64,000 bases of DNA, taken from contig OOIN01000047.1 of NCBI GenBank assembly GCA_900323505.1, positions 558,001 through 622,000 of the forward strand. The letters run 5' to 3'. The translations under genes were made by a program, and so were the position numbers. This document shows, piece by piece, positions 11,501-21,199 of the stretch; position 1 is the stretch's first letter; each line of letters begins with the position of its first letter. The notes beneath the pieces were generated by a model. The model did no database searches. It was not told where the DNA came from and was given only the letters and a program-made list of their open reading frames with translations. The stretch is from Ustilago trichophora (taxonomy: Eukaryota > Basidiomycota > Ustilaginomycetes > Ustilaginales > Ustilaginaceae).

Positions 11501-13699
11501 TTCAACCAGAAGCTCGGCGTCAAGGATGGTTTGGGAGAGTACGTAAAGCAGAATGGCTGGACCGCATTCCGTCAGAAGGAGCTCGAGATCTTGGAAGAGC
11601 TCATGCTTCATTACCCCACCGGTCACTTGATCTCACTGGGCGGTGGAGTAGTGGAAACCGAGGCGTGCCGGAAAATTCTCGCCGAGTACGCTCAGACCAA
11701 AGGTCCGGTGGTTTACATTGTCCGTGACACGGACGCCATCGTCAAGTACCTCTCCACCAGCGATCGCCCTGCCTACGGCGAGCCGGTGATGGACGTCTAC
11801 CGTCGCCGCAACCCCTGGTTCAGCGAGTGTTCGTCCGTGGAGCTTGTCTCTTACTCAGAGGGCGAATCCCTGGCAGTGCAGCCTTGCGCGATGAATGTCC
11901 CCGACCCGTCGTTCACCATCCAGAAGCGCTTCGGTCTAGAGTCCGAGGTGGCACGATTCTTCAAATTCGTCACTGGCCAGGATACGAATCAGATCACTGA
12001 TCTTGTGGTGGACAGTCGCAAAGGCGGTCGCAGAACCTACTTCCTCAGTCTCACGTTCCCCGATGTCATCCCCAAGTTGGAGCTGATCAGGAGCATGGAA
12101 GGTGGATCCGACGCGCTCGAGTTCCGTGCCGATCTGCTCAACCCATCCGGTCAACCCGTGACTTCGCCTCAAGTTCCCCCCACTGACTACGTCAAGAGCC
12201 AGCTGGCTGCGCTTCGCCATCGCACCTCGCTGCCCATCGTCTTCACCGTCCGCACCCACTCGCAGGGTGGAATGTTCCCCGATGGCATGCAACAGGAATA
12301 CTTTGAGTTGATCAGCCTCGCATTGCGCCACAGTTGCGAGTACGTCGACTTGGAGCTTGGATGGGATGATTCGCTGCTTGCTGCGGTTGTCGAGGCCAAG
12401 GGCAATAGTCAGATCATTGCCTCGTGGCACGATTGGTCCGGTAATCTGGACTGGGAGAGCGATTCTACCGCCAAGATCTACGAAAGGGCCTGTCGCATCG
12501 GTGACATTGCCAAGATCATCGGCAAGGCCAATACGATGGAGGACAACTACAGTCTCGAGCGCTTCCGTGCCCGCGTCTCTGCCACTGCTACCAAGCCTCT
12601 TTTAGCCGTCAACATGGGCGCAGCTGGACAGTTCAGCAGGATTGTCAACCCGGTTTTCACTCCGATCACCCACGAGGCTATGCCGGTCAAAGCTGCCCCT
12701 GGCCAGCTGTCGTTCCGACAGGTGCAGACGGCATTGTCGCTGATCGGTCAGACCACCTCGTTACGCTTTGCTTTGTTCGGTAAGCCCATCAGCCACAGTC
12801 TCAGCCCGTTACTCCACAACACTGCCTTTGCCGTCATGGGCCTGCCTCACAATTATGAGCTGCTCGAAACGTCGGAAGTGGACGAAGCCGTTGCTAGCTT
12901 TATCCGCGCCCCCGACTTCGGCGGTGCCAGCGTCACCATTCCTCACAAGCTCGCTATCATGAGGCATCTCGACCAGGTCTCGGACGAAGCCAAAGCCATT
13001 GGTGCCGTCAACACTGTCATCCCCATTCGCAATGCCGAGGGCAAAGTGACGGCACTGGTGGGCGACAACACAGATTGGATCGCCATCGAGACGCTGGCAA
13101 GGCGATCGTTGCGAACGGTCCATTTGGCCGATCCCAACTTGACTGGGTTGGTGATTGGTGCCGGTGGATCTGCACGGGCGGCGCTGTTTGCGCTGTACAG
13201 GTTGGGAGTCAAACGCATCCTGCTGTTCAACCGAACTTTGGCGAATGCAGAGGCGCTTGCAAAGGAGGTTCCGATCGAATGGAACGTCCACGTCCTCTCC
13301 TCCCTGGAGGAGATCGCTCAGTTGCCCGCAGAGCAATCTCCCTCTGTGGTGGTCAGCAACATCCCTGCTGAGGGAACCACACTCGATGCCACGGCGGCAG
13401 GACTGATCCATCTCCCCGCTGTCATCCTCCGCAACCCTGCAGGAGGCGTGGTCATCGATATGAGCTACAAACCTTACATGACTTCCCTCCTCCAGCTGAC
13501 CCAACACGTCAACACGGCAACCGAACTCGCCATCGGTACCAACACGACTACGGCCATCAACCGGAAACTCTGGTCCGCCGTTCCTGGAATCACGATCCTG
13601 CTTGAACAGGGTTGTCATCAATTCCAGCGCTGGACCGGTAGAGAGGCTCCAAGGGCTCAGATCGAAGAGGCTGCTTGGGGAACGTACCTGCAGCGCTGA
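8546..13699 (+). CDS. ARO1: Pentafunctional AROM polypeptide (shikimate pathway steps 2-6)
   Basis: One cytosolic 1,717-residue chain carries five enzymes that turn DAHP into EPSP. The order is: 3-dehydroquinate synthase (about 1-435, GGGVIGDLVGFVAATFMRG); EPSP synthase (about 445-900, PGSKSISNRA and the NAGTAARF motif); shikimate kinase (about 950-1140, P-loop GMRASGKT with K964); type I 3-dehydroquinase (about 1165-1395, catalytic H1295 in SWHDW and Schiff-base K1327 in IIGKA); and shikimate dehydrogenase (about 1405-1717, GKPISHSLSP and GDNTDW). All key residues I looked for are present, so every domain should be active. The frame is open 15 codons upstream but from a TTG; the ATG at 8546 (CCAAAATGCC) is the chosen start. 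No introns interrupt more than 5 kb. Confidence 0.97.
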   Translation: MPSAQAASQQEQPVLRTKTPSYHAPPSTDPLSGATIHTLRCLDTPIHLGYHLIPHIAKTLLSTLPSSTYVLITDQNLESRCSVTTAFRREFEKAAADLASAHTWRLLTKVIPPGEASKSREGKNDIEDWMLEHRVTRDAVVLAVGGGVIGDLVGFVAATFMRGLKFVQIPTTLLAMVDSAVGGKTAIDHPLGKNLIGSFHQPNYVFIDAAWLKTLPPREFSNGMAEVVKTAAIWDPIDFAKLESSAPAIRSAVLGPFAKDAPLDQGRTLDTRTESQSLLLDVIRGSVGVKAHIVTIDEKETGLRNLVNFGHTIGHAIEAVLTPEMLHGECISIGMILEAEVARYMHGLSQVAIGRLTRCLKEYDLPVTLSDSRVTRLAKSLDVTVDRLLDIMKVDKKNSGTNKKIVLLSSIGDTVEDKASTVSDDIIRRVLSLGATVTPILEQPNNPKVTLSTPGSKSISNRALVLAALAGNTCRLRNMLHSDDTQVMMAGLHDLQAARFEFEDGGETIVVHGNGGALRRPANDKQIYLQNAGTAARFMATVVSLVENDGNQQPVVITGNKRMKERPIGALVDALRSNGTAIDYLEGQGCLPLAVKGTRRGFKGGKIQLSATISSQYVSSILLCAPYAAEEVVLELVGGQVISQLYIDMTIAMMATFGIKVERLLDSATGRPSNTYRIPKGQYVSPDIYDIESDASSATYPLAIAAITGTECTVPNIGSASLQGDARFAKEVLEPMGCTVVQTATSTTVIGPKVGQLRQIGLVDMEPMTDAFLTASVLLAVAAQPPAKGSTSTARPSTRITGIANQRVKECNRIRAMMDELAKFGVDTKEHEDGLEIFGIDYRQLRANVRVHCYDDHRVAMAFSVLASLAPGAILEEKRCVEKTWPNWWDDLERKLGIRAHGVDPECSPSLCISPSHFTKTNNTNANGKQPVSLSQLTTSRATTPRKYSKDASIICIGMRASGKTFLGAIGAAALGRTFVDADVVFNQKLGVKDGLGEYVKQNGWTAFRQKELEILEELMLHYPTGHLISLGGGVVETEACRKILAEYAQTKGPVVYIVRDTDAIVKYLSTSDRPAYGEPVMDVYRRRNPWFSECSSVELVSYSEGESLAVQPCAMNVPDPSFTIQKRFGLESEVARFFKFVTGQDTNQITDLVVDSRKGGRRTYFLSLTFPDVIPKLELIRSMEGGSDALEFRADLLNPSGQPVTSPQVPPTDYVKSQLAALRHRTSLPIVFTVRTHSQGGMFPDGMQQEYFELISLALRHSCEYVDLELGWDDSLLAAVVEAKGNSQIIASWHDWSGNLDWESDSTAKIYERACRIGDIAKIIGKANTMEDNYSLERFRARVSATATKPLLAVNMGAAGQFSRIVNPVFTPITHEAMPVKAAPGQLSFRQVQTALSLIGQTTSLRFALFGKPISHSLSPLLHNTAFAVMGLPHNYELLETSEVDEAVASFIRAPDFGGASVTIPHKLAIMRHLDQVSDEAKAIGAVNTVIPIRNAEGKVTALVGDNTDWIAIETLARRSLRTVHLADPNLTGLVIGAGGSARAALFALYRLGVKRILLFNRTLANAEALAKEVPIEWNVHVLSSLEEIAQLPAEQSPSVVVSNIPAEGTTLDATAAGLIHLPAVILRNPAGGVVIDMSYKPYMTSLLQLTQHVNTATELAIGTNTTTAINRKLWSAVPGITILLEQGCHQFQRWTGREAPRAQIEEAAWGTYLQR

Positions 13700-14111
13700 A
13701 AAACCTCATCATCATCGGTCGCAGGATGATCTGTTTTGCACAAAAAAAGAAAAGAAAAAGAAAAAAAAAAGAAAGAAAGAGAGGTGGTCTTTGTAAACTT
13801 GACCTCACGCAATCAAATATTTGTTTTTTCGATCGTCAAACAAGAATGTGTGCGTCGGTGCAGATCTGCGTGGGGTGAAAAACAGGGTTCTGGATCCGGC
13901 AAGATGCTCTCGAACGTTACTTCCTGGCTCGGTGGCAACATGACTGGGTGGGAAGGATGTTCTGTTGCTGTAAAGCAAACCCAAGTCTGCTACCAATCTT
14001 GACACACATGATCAAGATCGTCGAAACAAAGAGATGTTGAATTGCGTTCACCAGCCACAAAAAAAAGAGATAGGGTGTGGGTTGCAAAGTGATGACAGAA
14101 TCAATCTAGAC
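13700..14111. other. Convergent intergenic space, ARO1 / 7TM gene
   Basis: Purine-rich tract of A and G at about 13741-13783, then no recognisable feature. It should hold both 3' untranslated ends. Confidence 0.5.
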
Positions 14112-15470
14112 TCATATGGGGGAAGAGCGAATCATGCTGCTTCTCATCGTTGCCTTAATTGATTTGTTGTTGTTGTTGGTGGTGGTTACCTGTACGTGCG
14201 GGAGTGGAGTATCCGACAATCTCCTTGCGGCCATCGCCGTCGCTGTCGTTGTCGGTGGTGGTACAACGCCTGGCAGAGTGAACCTGTTTGCGTCCAATGC
14301 TGGATCTTGGAGCCAAGATTTGGAAAATACTTCTCTCAACGTATCCATCTTGAATTCTTGTTGCATCGAGGTGCGAGACGAGACGGTGTCTCTGCTATTC
14401 CATGCTTCTTCGCGTCTAATCGGGTAGGGAGTGGAAGGTTGGGCTGTTGTCGAGTGGAGATGTGTATTGGGATCAGGATTGGGGTTTGGATTGGGGTTCT
14501 CGCCAGTATAGGTGCAAACAGCGTCAAAGTTGATCCCTCTTGCCCTATCCTGTTGGGAAGAAGGCGAACAATCGGATTGGGCCTGTCTCATCGCCTTCCC
14601 CACCGCCTGGCGATAGATCAAATTCGCAAGTAGCACCATGGTATACAAAGATCCACTCATCAGATACATAGGAGTATACCATCCGGTCAAAGATCGCGAG
14701 AATAACCACAAACTAGTCAACGAGCATGTCGTCAAAATCACTTGTCCTTGAAGAGAATAGACTGCCAGATTAAAGATGACCCTTCTAGCGGGAGCCATGC
14801 TGGTCTGTCTTCTGAGAACTATCAGTCTTGCCATGGTGGTAATTGTCATACTGATCTCCAAGCTGACAAAGATGATGGACCAGGTATTCAAGATTCCCCT
14901 TACCATCCGGCGTTTTTTCGAGTCGAGCAAATGCGATTTATACTTGACAGCTAGAAATGCGCCTCCAAACCAATTCATCAATCCAAACTGAACCGCTATC
15001 CCCAACATGGCCAATCCTACACCAACCCGTGTCGAAACCTTGCGATAATCGAACAACTTGGCAATTCGCAAGGTGAAATAGATCTGTCCAATGGCATTGG
15101 ATAGCGCTTGCAAAGTGTGAAAGAATGGAATGTACCACTCGATCCGATTAATGTCGTATCCCGGGTAGGTGTAGAGTTCGACCAGACTGGCTTTGAAGTA
15201 GAAGAGCATGCCACAGAGGGCGAGGACGATGTTGCAAACGACCGAGATGAATACGGAAAGTTGGAGGATGTATGGATCGCGCTTTCGCCCGCCAAAGAGG
15301 TAGATGTAGATGGCGTATAGTGAAGTGTTAGCGCCGCAGAGGATACAGAGGATACAGACGAGGATGAGATACGGTCCTTCGGCTTTGGCGACGCTGATGG
15401 GTAGAGAGGACGGGGGTGAGGCGTAGACGTAGACCGCTTCAGGGTCGATGGTGGGGTGCAAAGGTGCCAT
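14112..15470 (-). CDS. Orphan seven-transmembrane protein (basidiomycete DUF6534-like)
   Basis: A 452-residue membrane protein of unknown function. Seven hydrophobic helices can be counted: beginning at GPYLILVCILC, then ILQLSVFISVV, WYIPFFHTLQA, VGLAMLGIAVQ, WSIIFVSLEIS, FNLAVYSLQGQ and YLMSGSLYTMV. A Ser/Thr/Asn/Pro-rich cytosolic tail of about 150 residues follows. The arrangement, with a short outside N-terminus and long inside tail, is receptor-like and resembles the large family of basidiomycete integral membrane proteins with a DUF6534-type C-terminal half. That is recalled family knowledge, not a search. The open frame reaches 15482 without ATG; the first ATG is at 15470 (MAPLHPT). 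No intron, which is unusual for that family in mushrooms. A ligand or G-protein link is not shown. Confidence 0.7.
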   Translation of the reverse strand: MAPLHPTIDPEAVYVYASPPSSLPISVAKAEGPYLILVCILCILCGANTSLYAIYIYLFGGRKRDPYILQLSVFISVVCNIVLALCGMLFYFKASLVELYTYPGYDINRIEWYIPFFHTLQALSNAIGQIYFTLRIAKLFDYRKVSTRVGVGLAMLGIAVQFGLMNWFGGAFLAVKYKSHLLDSKKRRMVRGILNTWSIIFVSLEISMTITTMARLIVLRRQTSMAPARRVIFNLAVYSLQGQVILTTCSLTSLWLFSRSLTGWYTPMYLMSGSLYTMVLLANLIYRQAVGKAMRQAQSDCSPSSQQDRARGINFDAVCTYTGENPNPNPNPDPNTHLHSTTAQPSTPYPIRREEAWNSRDTVSSRTSMQQEFKMDTLREVFSKSWLQDPALDANRFTLPGVVPPPTTTATAMAARRLSDTPLPHVQVTTTNNNNKSIKATMRSSMIRSSPI

Positions 15471-16552
15471 GTTCGGCAGCACAAAGTTGTGTCGTGGGAG
15501 ATTGTTGCACGAGGAAGAGGTGAGGAGGCGGTAGATCTCTCAACCCTGCGGGAAAAGGAAGAAGGGAGGTTAGCAAAGGTAAACCTGTCAAATCCTGAGA
15601 CGAATAGATATATATGTATATATATATGCCATTTCTGCACAGAGTCTTGCAAAAATCTTTTGGAACCATTGCATATCCATCAACCAGGAACCCCAAAAAG
15701 AGCACACTATGATACGACGGCAACCTCATCAGCCGCCCAACGCCTACCCAGGCGGGCCATGCTAGGATTTCCATCTCACTTCTGGGCTGTATATCAATCA
15801 GCGCGGCGGTAAAAGACAAAAAAGAAAAAATAGCCAGCACATGGTCCTGAAAACCACCCACTCTTTCCGCCTCCCTCTCGCTCGCCAAAGAAAAGAGAGA
15901 GAGTTTTTGCATTATGCACTGTACAGCAAATGTATGTGCAAGCCGGCGGCGTCACACTTTGCACAACGAGCAGCTTTCGGATAGAGCATAAAAGTGCTCA
16001 CGCACGGATCCGGACGAGGTCCTAGCGGTGGCGTTTTGATGTACGAAAAAAAGAAGACGAAGAAGCAAAAAGAGGAGGAGGAGGGGTCCATGCGAGATTG
16101 CTGCATTTCGTGCCGATTCAAGGCCTTGGGAGATGGATCTTTGACTGAAGATTAGGATCTTGGTCCTGTAATGGTGACAAGTGATGGTAAACAGGGAGAA
16201 GTTGAATGAGGAGGCAAGAAAAAAAAAAGAAAAAAAAAAAGAAAAAAAAAAACAGTGGTAACCCTAATGGGATCGCTATGCATCGGATGTAACGCACGCG
16301 AACACCTGCGTTTCACTGTGTACAGAGTACCTCAGGGAATGTTGTTGATCATCCCAACCTTGACGTAGTTATTCGTTTCGATAGTCCCATCGTTGCTGCA
16401 ACTCATCCTATTATACAGTAAAGTACTGGCGACTGTGAGAAATGCGTCCCTGGATCCATTATTCCGGATCAAGATACGGTAGATGATGTGTTTGTTGCCC
16501 TGGCAAAGGCGGTTGAATAGGGCTGCGGATGGCAGCAGCCGAAATGAAGCTT

Positions 16553-16555
<3 letters not shown>

Positions 16556-16595
<40 letters not shown>
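16556..16595. repeat. (TC)n microsatellite, 20 units
   Basis: Uninterrupted TC dinucleotide repeat of about 40 bases in intergenic DNA. Confidence 0.95.
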
Positions 16596-16597
<2 letters not shown>

Positions 16598-18070
16598 ATG
16601 TGAGAGCAAGGTTTGAAATTGGATTTCACACGCCATTGTAGCGAAAAGGAGGTCGATTGACCATCTCATTTGCTTCGACCTTCTCTCTATCTCTTGAAAA
16701 GGGTGAGGTTGGAATAAGTTCAAACACCGCGTTGCAACGCATCACAAAGAAAAGGAAACAAGATGAGGTCCAAGCGCGTTATTCGTGAAATCGTCGTCGG
16801 TAGGGACAATGGGAGACGAACGTAAATAGAGATAAAGAGAGAGAGAGGAGGGGGAAGCCGCTATATGAAGCACACATTTTCACGGCGTCAATTATTGTAG
16901 CCCCAAGGTGTTGAAACAGGTCTTCGAGTCAGATGCAAAGCAATGCTGTTGAAGAGAGCGTACAGAAAGTTGGCAGGTGTCAAAAGCTGGAAGGGAGCGG
17001 AGCAGAATGTAGGATCAACGTGCGTAACTCAAGGGATTTGATATGGTGGCACCAGTAGCAGAAGGCCCGGCGTGCTAGTGTCGAGCCCGGATCCCTGTGT
17101 CGGCAGGAGTTTGAAGGCCAAGATGTGAGTGAGATCAACCGAGCAGAGGCTGCTTCCGGTTTTTTAGACGGCGAATTTTCTTGCGCCTTTTTTGCTATTT
17201 TTTTTATATCTGTTTCTTTATATATTATATACATATTTTTTATATTTTTTAAAATTTAAATCCTACGCCGGCATCCAGAGCGAAAACAAACCTTCCAGGG
17301 AAGCCAGCCCATTGTTGCTGAAGAACTTGTCTTGTCTTGTCTGGTGCATATCTCGTCTCTGCATTCTGACTGCTTCTCTGAAAAACTTGCAAAAATTGAT
17401 ACCGAATGGGTCCAAAGAGGCGCCCAAGCAACGTCGGTGAATTTGTTCTGCCAAAAAACGGTCGGATCTTCTGTTGCAGCTGTCATAGCTGACAAAAAGT
17501 AGAGGTGGAGGCCGTAGCTGACACACCAACACCTTTTTTTGAGAGCCGTTCTAACTCTCTCTCTCTCTCTCTCTCTCTCCCTGCGCCGTATGGATAGATG
17601 TGTTTCTCACTCATCACGCATCCGATTCTTTTGTCTGCCCATGCAAACTTCTCGCAAAGCTTCCGCGCACGTCTTTTTGAGCATGGCTCTTATTCCATTA
17701 CAGTGTGTGGAAAGATGCGCTAATGTGTGCAAAGCAAGAGCAAAGCGTGCTCGTGTGTATGTTTTTGTATGGAAGGGAGATAGACAGAAAGAGAGAGAGA
17801 GAGAAGAGATGAGAGCAAGGCGAGACGGGGCAAGGGTCCAAGAATGTGTCAGTATGGGAAGCGGTTTTGACAGATGTGACGTTAATTAGTCAGTGAGAAA
17901 GAGAAGGGTTGCGTCACTCGACGTATGGGTTTGCTGCCCTTTGACCTTGCTCCAACTGATCTTGCTGTCAATATCTGCTTGACTTGGATGACTTCCCGTC
18001 ACGGTGCTTCTGGTATTGTGAGAGGGTGCTGAGCAAAAGCTTCCTCTCACATTTTGGGCCCTCTTTCTGT

Positions 18071-18080
18071 ATATATAAAG
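18071..18080 (+). promoter_or_regulatory. Probable TATA box
   Basis: ATATATAAAG lies about 170 bp upstream of the ATG at 18251, with a plausible leader between them. It is one of the few clear TATA elements in the window. Confidence 0.5.
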
Positions 18081-18250
18081 TCTTGTCTTTGGACAAAACC
18101 TTCTTCCATCTAATCTACATCCACTTGACCACATCTTGTCGCAATCAATCCTTCCTCAGTACATGTCCTCCAAGAGACAATCTTTCCATCCCAGCTTTCA
18201 ACTCCAACTTTCCCACCATCAAGTCTATCAAAACCGATCCAAAAACCAAA

Positions 18251-18835
18251 ATGGCAGGAGGAGGAGCAGTCAACCGGGGTCCTCACACAGGTTCTGGAAC
18301 CGAAGCATCGAGTCTCGACCTCAACGGACCTCAACGCAAGTCGCTCCTCTCCAACTTTGATTTTGCCGAAATCGCCCGTCTTCAAATTCCGCCTGCATCC
18401 GGAATTGCCGACTATGTCATTTTTGATCGAGACGATTGTCTGGCAGTCCACGGATCCCTCCCGTCTTTCACCAAGAGTTTCAATCCTGAAACCGTTCGAG
18501 CTCTCGTCGACGTCTTTATCCAAGCCACCGCACCCAGTGTCACCGACCAAGAACTTAAAGAAAACACCCGAGAGATCCAACTCACACCCGGAGGCAAAAA
18601 ATTCACCATTAGCGGCCCCAGAGGTGGACAATACCCCCAAGAGATCGCAACGCTTCATGAGCAGGATAAAGAAGAAGGCGAGGGTGAGGTATACTTTGTA
18701 GCTCCTACAGCAACTTTACTATTGGTCTTCAAGGCGGCAAACGGCGCAGATGTTCAATATCAGAGTAATGAGAAGCAGGGTGTATGGACTGCCGTCAGGA
18801 GCTTTGCTTTTGCTCTCTCGGAGAAGGGTCTCTAA
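18251..18835 (+). CDS. Small protein with a profilin-like pattern
   Basis: A 194-residue soluble protein with no signal peptide or membrane segment. I do not recognise it as a named gene. The order of its elements resembles profilin: a segment IADYVIFDRDDCLAVHGS, a helix-like NPETVRALVDVF, a strand pair GGKKFTISGPRGGQY, a strand region VYFVAPTATLLLVFKA, and a C-terminal helix VRSFAFALSEKGL. These match, in order, the profilin start strand, the middle helix, the G-x-K-Y/F-x-x-x-R turn, the T-x-x-L-L strand and the last helix. It lacks the usual profilin N-terminus (MSWQAYVD). The open frame reaches 17984 upstream, but the first good ATG is at 18251 (CCAAAATGG) and a TATA box lies 170 bp before it. 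A Roadblock- or longin-like fold is an alternative. Confidence 0.6.
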   Translation: MAGGGAVNRGPHTGSGTEASSLDLNGPQRKSLLSNFDFAEIARLQIPPASGIADYVIFDRDDCLAVHGSLPSFTKSFNPETVRALVDVFIQATAPSVTDQELKENTREIQLTPGGKKFTISGPRGGQYPQEIATLHEQDKEEGEGEVYFVAPTATLLLVFKAANGADVQYQSNEKQGVWTAVRSFAFALSEKGL

Positions 18836-19105
18836 TTTCATGACAGCCCAAAACATCAATCACACTCCTTTGCCATGCCGGATAGGCTCCTTGTCATAAC
18901 TCAATCAAATCCAAGCCGCAATGCGTCATAAGAAACAATACAATGCACACAACAACATGACCCAAAGACAATATGTTTGTGTATGAAAATTTGCATTTGT
19001 AGGTAGAAGCCTCAAAGGGTGACAGTGGTAAACCGATTTGCATGTGATACACGATGACAAGAGAGACAAGACCAACTTTGAAACAAAAAAAAAAACAAAT
19101 AGAAA

Positions 19106-21199
19106 CTAAGCAACAATGGCTCGATCAAGACCCTGCCAGACGTTGACCTCGTCCAACGCAACTTTGCCAGGCTGAAGGAGGATCGACAGACCACAATCCT
19201 CGGCATCTGGGTAAACACGGGTGGAAAGTGCCACGAGGTCGTTGACAAAGATTTCGAGAACCGAGTTGTCGACAAACAGTCTAAGTTTGTGGCTCGCCCC
19301 TGAATGAGAAGAAACGGGTGCGGTCAAGGTGCAAGTGTTGACGTTGATACCTTTGGCAATGATGGAAGATTTGCCGGAAGATCGGGAACGGTCAACGACG
19401 AGCTGGCCTGCTTCCGAAATGTAGATCAAGGTAGCGGTTGAGAGGTCGTTGTTGTGAGCTACGACGAGACCCGGTTGGATACGGTTGAGCTCCATTTCGA
19501 TTTCGTACGAACGACTTGCAACTGCTTCAATCCTTGCTGCCTCGAGTGCGCTGCCTCCACCAAGGGCGACCCTGTCGAGTTCGACTCTGACCGGCGAAGA
19601 GGACGACGACGTCGATAGAGGTTGTGACTTTTCAGCGACAAATTTGATCTGCTGTGCGCCTTGGCGGAGCTTGTACACCTCTTGAGCCGGACGAATGCCG
19701 AGCTCGGAGGAGGCGGGATGGTGGAACAGCTCACGCGGGAGCGAGATGAGACCGGCCCAGCCCTGCGTGTCGTAGTAGTCTTCAGGGAGGTCGTCCTCTG
19801 TGATCCACCCCCACATGATGCGGCGATCGTGCTGTGGGTCGTGGAAGCTACTGGCGGCGTAGAGACAGCCGTGGTCGAGCAGTCCAACGTGGGCTGGCTG
19901 GAGACGGATCTCGTCTTGTTCCGCTAGGGGAGCTAGCAGGTCGAGCCTCATGTAGACGGGGGCACGCGCGGGTCCTGGTTCCTCACAGCCTTCGACGTTG
20001 ATCAAAAGATACTCTGCGGAAGAAGAAGAAGAAGAAGACGAAGAAGAAGAAGCCTTGTCTGTGATGGTAAAGAAGTTGGCCACTTCCCAATTCTTGCCGA
20101 GATCAATGCCATAGGGCGCTGCTTTGTTGTTGCGTCCTACGTGGCTCAGAGTGCCGATGTAGGTCCACTGGCTGAGGTCGGTAGGGTTGATCGAGTAGGC
20201 GAATGTGGTGGGCGTAGTATCCTTGATACCACCAGCAATGAGTGCATACAGACCGGGTGTCTCGCTGGAGCGACCAAGCAAGGTGTCGAGTAGCGGCCAA
20301 GGTGCAATGTAAGGGTCACGCCACGAAATGACATCAAGATGCTCGGGTGGGCCCTTGAGGACGACACCGTGGGGCACCCATGTCTGGCCACCATCGGTCG
20401 AGGTGGAGAGGACGACTTTTTCGCTGCCATAGTTGTATGGCAATGTGTGATGGATGGGAAGTTTCGAGACGGCAGTGTAAATGGCGGTCATCTCGCCCGT
20501 CTCTTGAGCTTGTTGTGCAGTGCCGAGTGGAGATCGCTGGAGGACACAGCCGGTGAAGACGCCTTCAGAATCGTGATTGCCACCAGGGACCAGAACTGGC
20601 TCTGGGCGAGATGTCCAGTGAATCATATCAGAGCTATAAGCATGACCCCAGCAGATGCTGCCCCATGTCGAGGCGTGGGGATTCCACTGATACCAGAGAT
20701 GGTAGAGACGTGTGCGTGGATCGTACGATGGACCACACGGGTCGTTGATCCAGCCACGAGGGCCAAGAAGATGGGAAGAAGGTCTCCACTGATCAAAGAG
20801 AAGCTTGCGTTGCTGCGAGTGGGAAGTGGATGCATGCGCTTCTGCGCCCGTTTTGAGCATGTCGGACTCTCGCAGCTCGTCAAGAGGTGAGGGAGCGCCA
20901 GAAGAAGCTGGAGTAGACGTAGGTAAGATTTCAGAAGAGGGAGAGTCGGAAGGAGCACAAGCAGCTGCGAATGAGGATGAGATTGGTGATGAGAGGCTCG
21001 AGGATTCGGAGGAAGGATGGCTGTCTGGAAGAGGGAGTGACAGCGACTGGGACATGGAAAGTTGAGTTGGACGGACGGTATCGTGGGCGCCATTCTGAGT
21101 CGCAGAAAGCTTTTGCGCCGATTCAAACAGAGACGCATGGGTTGCGTGCATGTTTCCCGAGAACGAGGCGAACAAATCTTGGGTTGAGACCGGCGACAT
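19106..21199 (-). CDS. GH32 family beta-fructofuranosidase / fructosyltransferase, apparently intracellular
   Basis: Predicted to hydrolyse or transfer fructose from sucrose or fructans. GH32 signatures: nucleophile D153 in GWINDPCGPSYD, the FxYQWNP-type block YHLWYQWNP, transition-state stabiliser D295 in SWRDPYI, and the acid/base region VEGCEEPG (E403 or E406). A C-terminal beta-sandwich ends in LFVDNSVLEIFVNDL. Most invertases read WxNDPNG; the Cys in place of that last Asn is, as I recall, shared with Aspergillus intracellular fructosyltransferases, so transfer activity is possible. The first 125 residues are Ser-rich with no signal peptide. The catalytic domain contains a pure Ser run coded by a GAA/GAC tract at 20019-20053. 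The frame is open to 21235 from a TTG; the ATG at 21199 (GCAAAATGTC) was chosen. 697 residues. Confidence 0.85.
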   Translation of the reverse strand: MSPVSTQDLFASFSGNMHATHASLFESAQKLSATQNGAHDTVRPTQLSMSQSLSLPLPDSHPSSESSSLSSPISSSFAAACAPSDSPSSEILPTSTPASSGAPSPLDELRESDMLKTGAEAHASTSHSQQRKLLFDQWRPSSHLLGPRGWINDPCGPSYDPRTRLYHLWYQWNPHASTWGSICWGHAYSSDMIHWTSRPEPVLVPGGNHDSEGVFTGCVLQRSPLGTAQQAQETGEMTAIYTAVSKLPIHHTLPYNYGSEKVVLSTSTDGGQTWVPHGVVLKGPPEHLDVISWRDPYIAPWPLLDTLLGRSSETPGLYALIAGGIKDTTPTTFAYSINPTDLSQWTYIGTLSHVGRNNKAAPYGIDLGKNWEVANFFTITDKASSSSSSSSSSSAEYLLINVEGCEEPGPARAPVYMRLDLLAPLAEQDEIRLQPAHVGLLDHGCLYAASSFHDPQHDRRIMWGWITEDDLPEDYYDTQGWAGLISLPRELFHHPASSELGIRPAQEVYKLRQGAQQIKFVAEKSQPLSTSSSSSPVRVELDRVALGGGSALEAARIEAVASRSYEIEMELNRIQPGLVVAHNNDLSTATLIYISEAGQLVVDRSRSSGKSSIIAKGINVNTCTLTAPVSSHSGASHKLRLFVDNSVLEIFVNDLVALSTRVYPDAEDCGLSILLQPGKVALDEVNVWQGLDRAIVA

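Larger units (their letters stand above)
15471..18250. other. Long intergenic region rich in simple repeats
   Basis: No gene is supported in 2.8 kb. It holds an AT microsatellite (about 15606-15628), an interrupted poly(A) tract (16217-16252), two CT tracts (16556-16595 and 17555-17580), a GA tract near 17790-17805 and an AT-rich patch near 17190-17265. TACAGTA/TGTACAG motif copies occur at 15918-15927 and 16412-16420. Confidence 0.6.
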
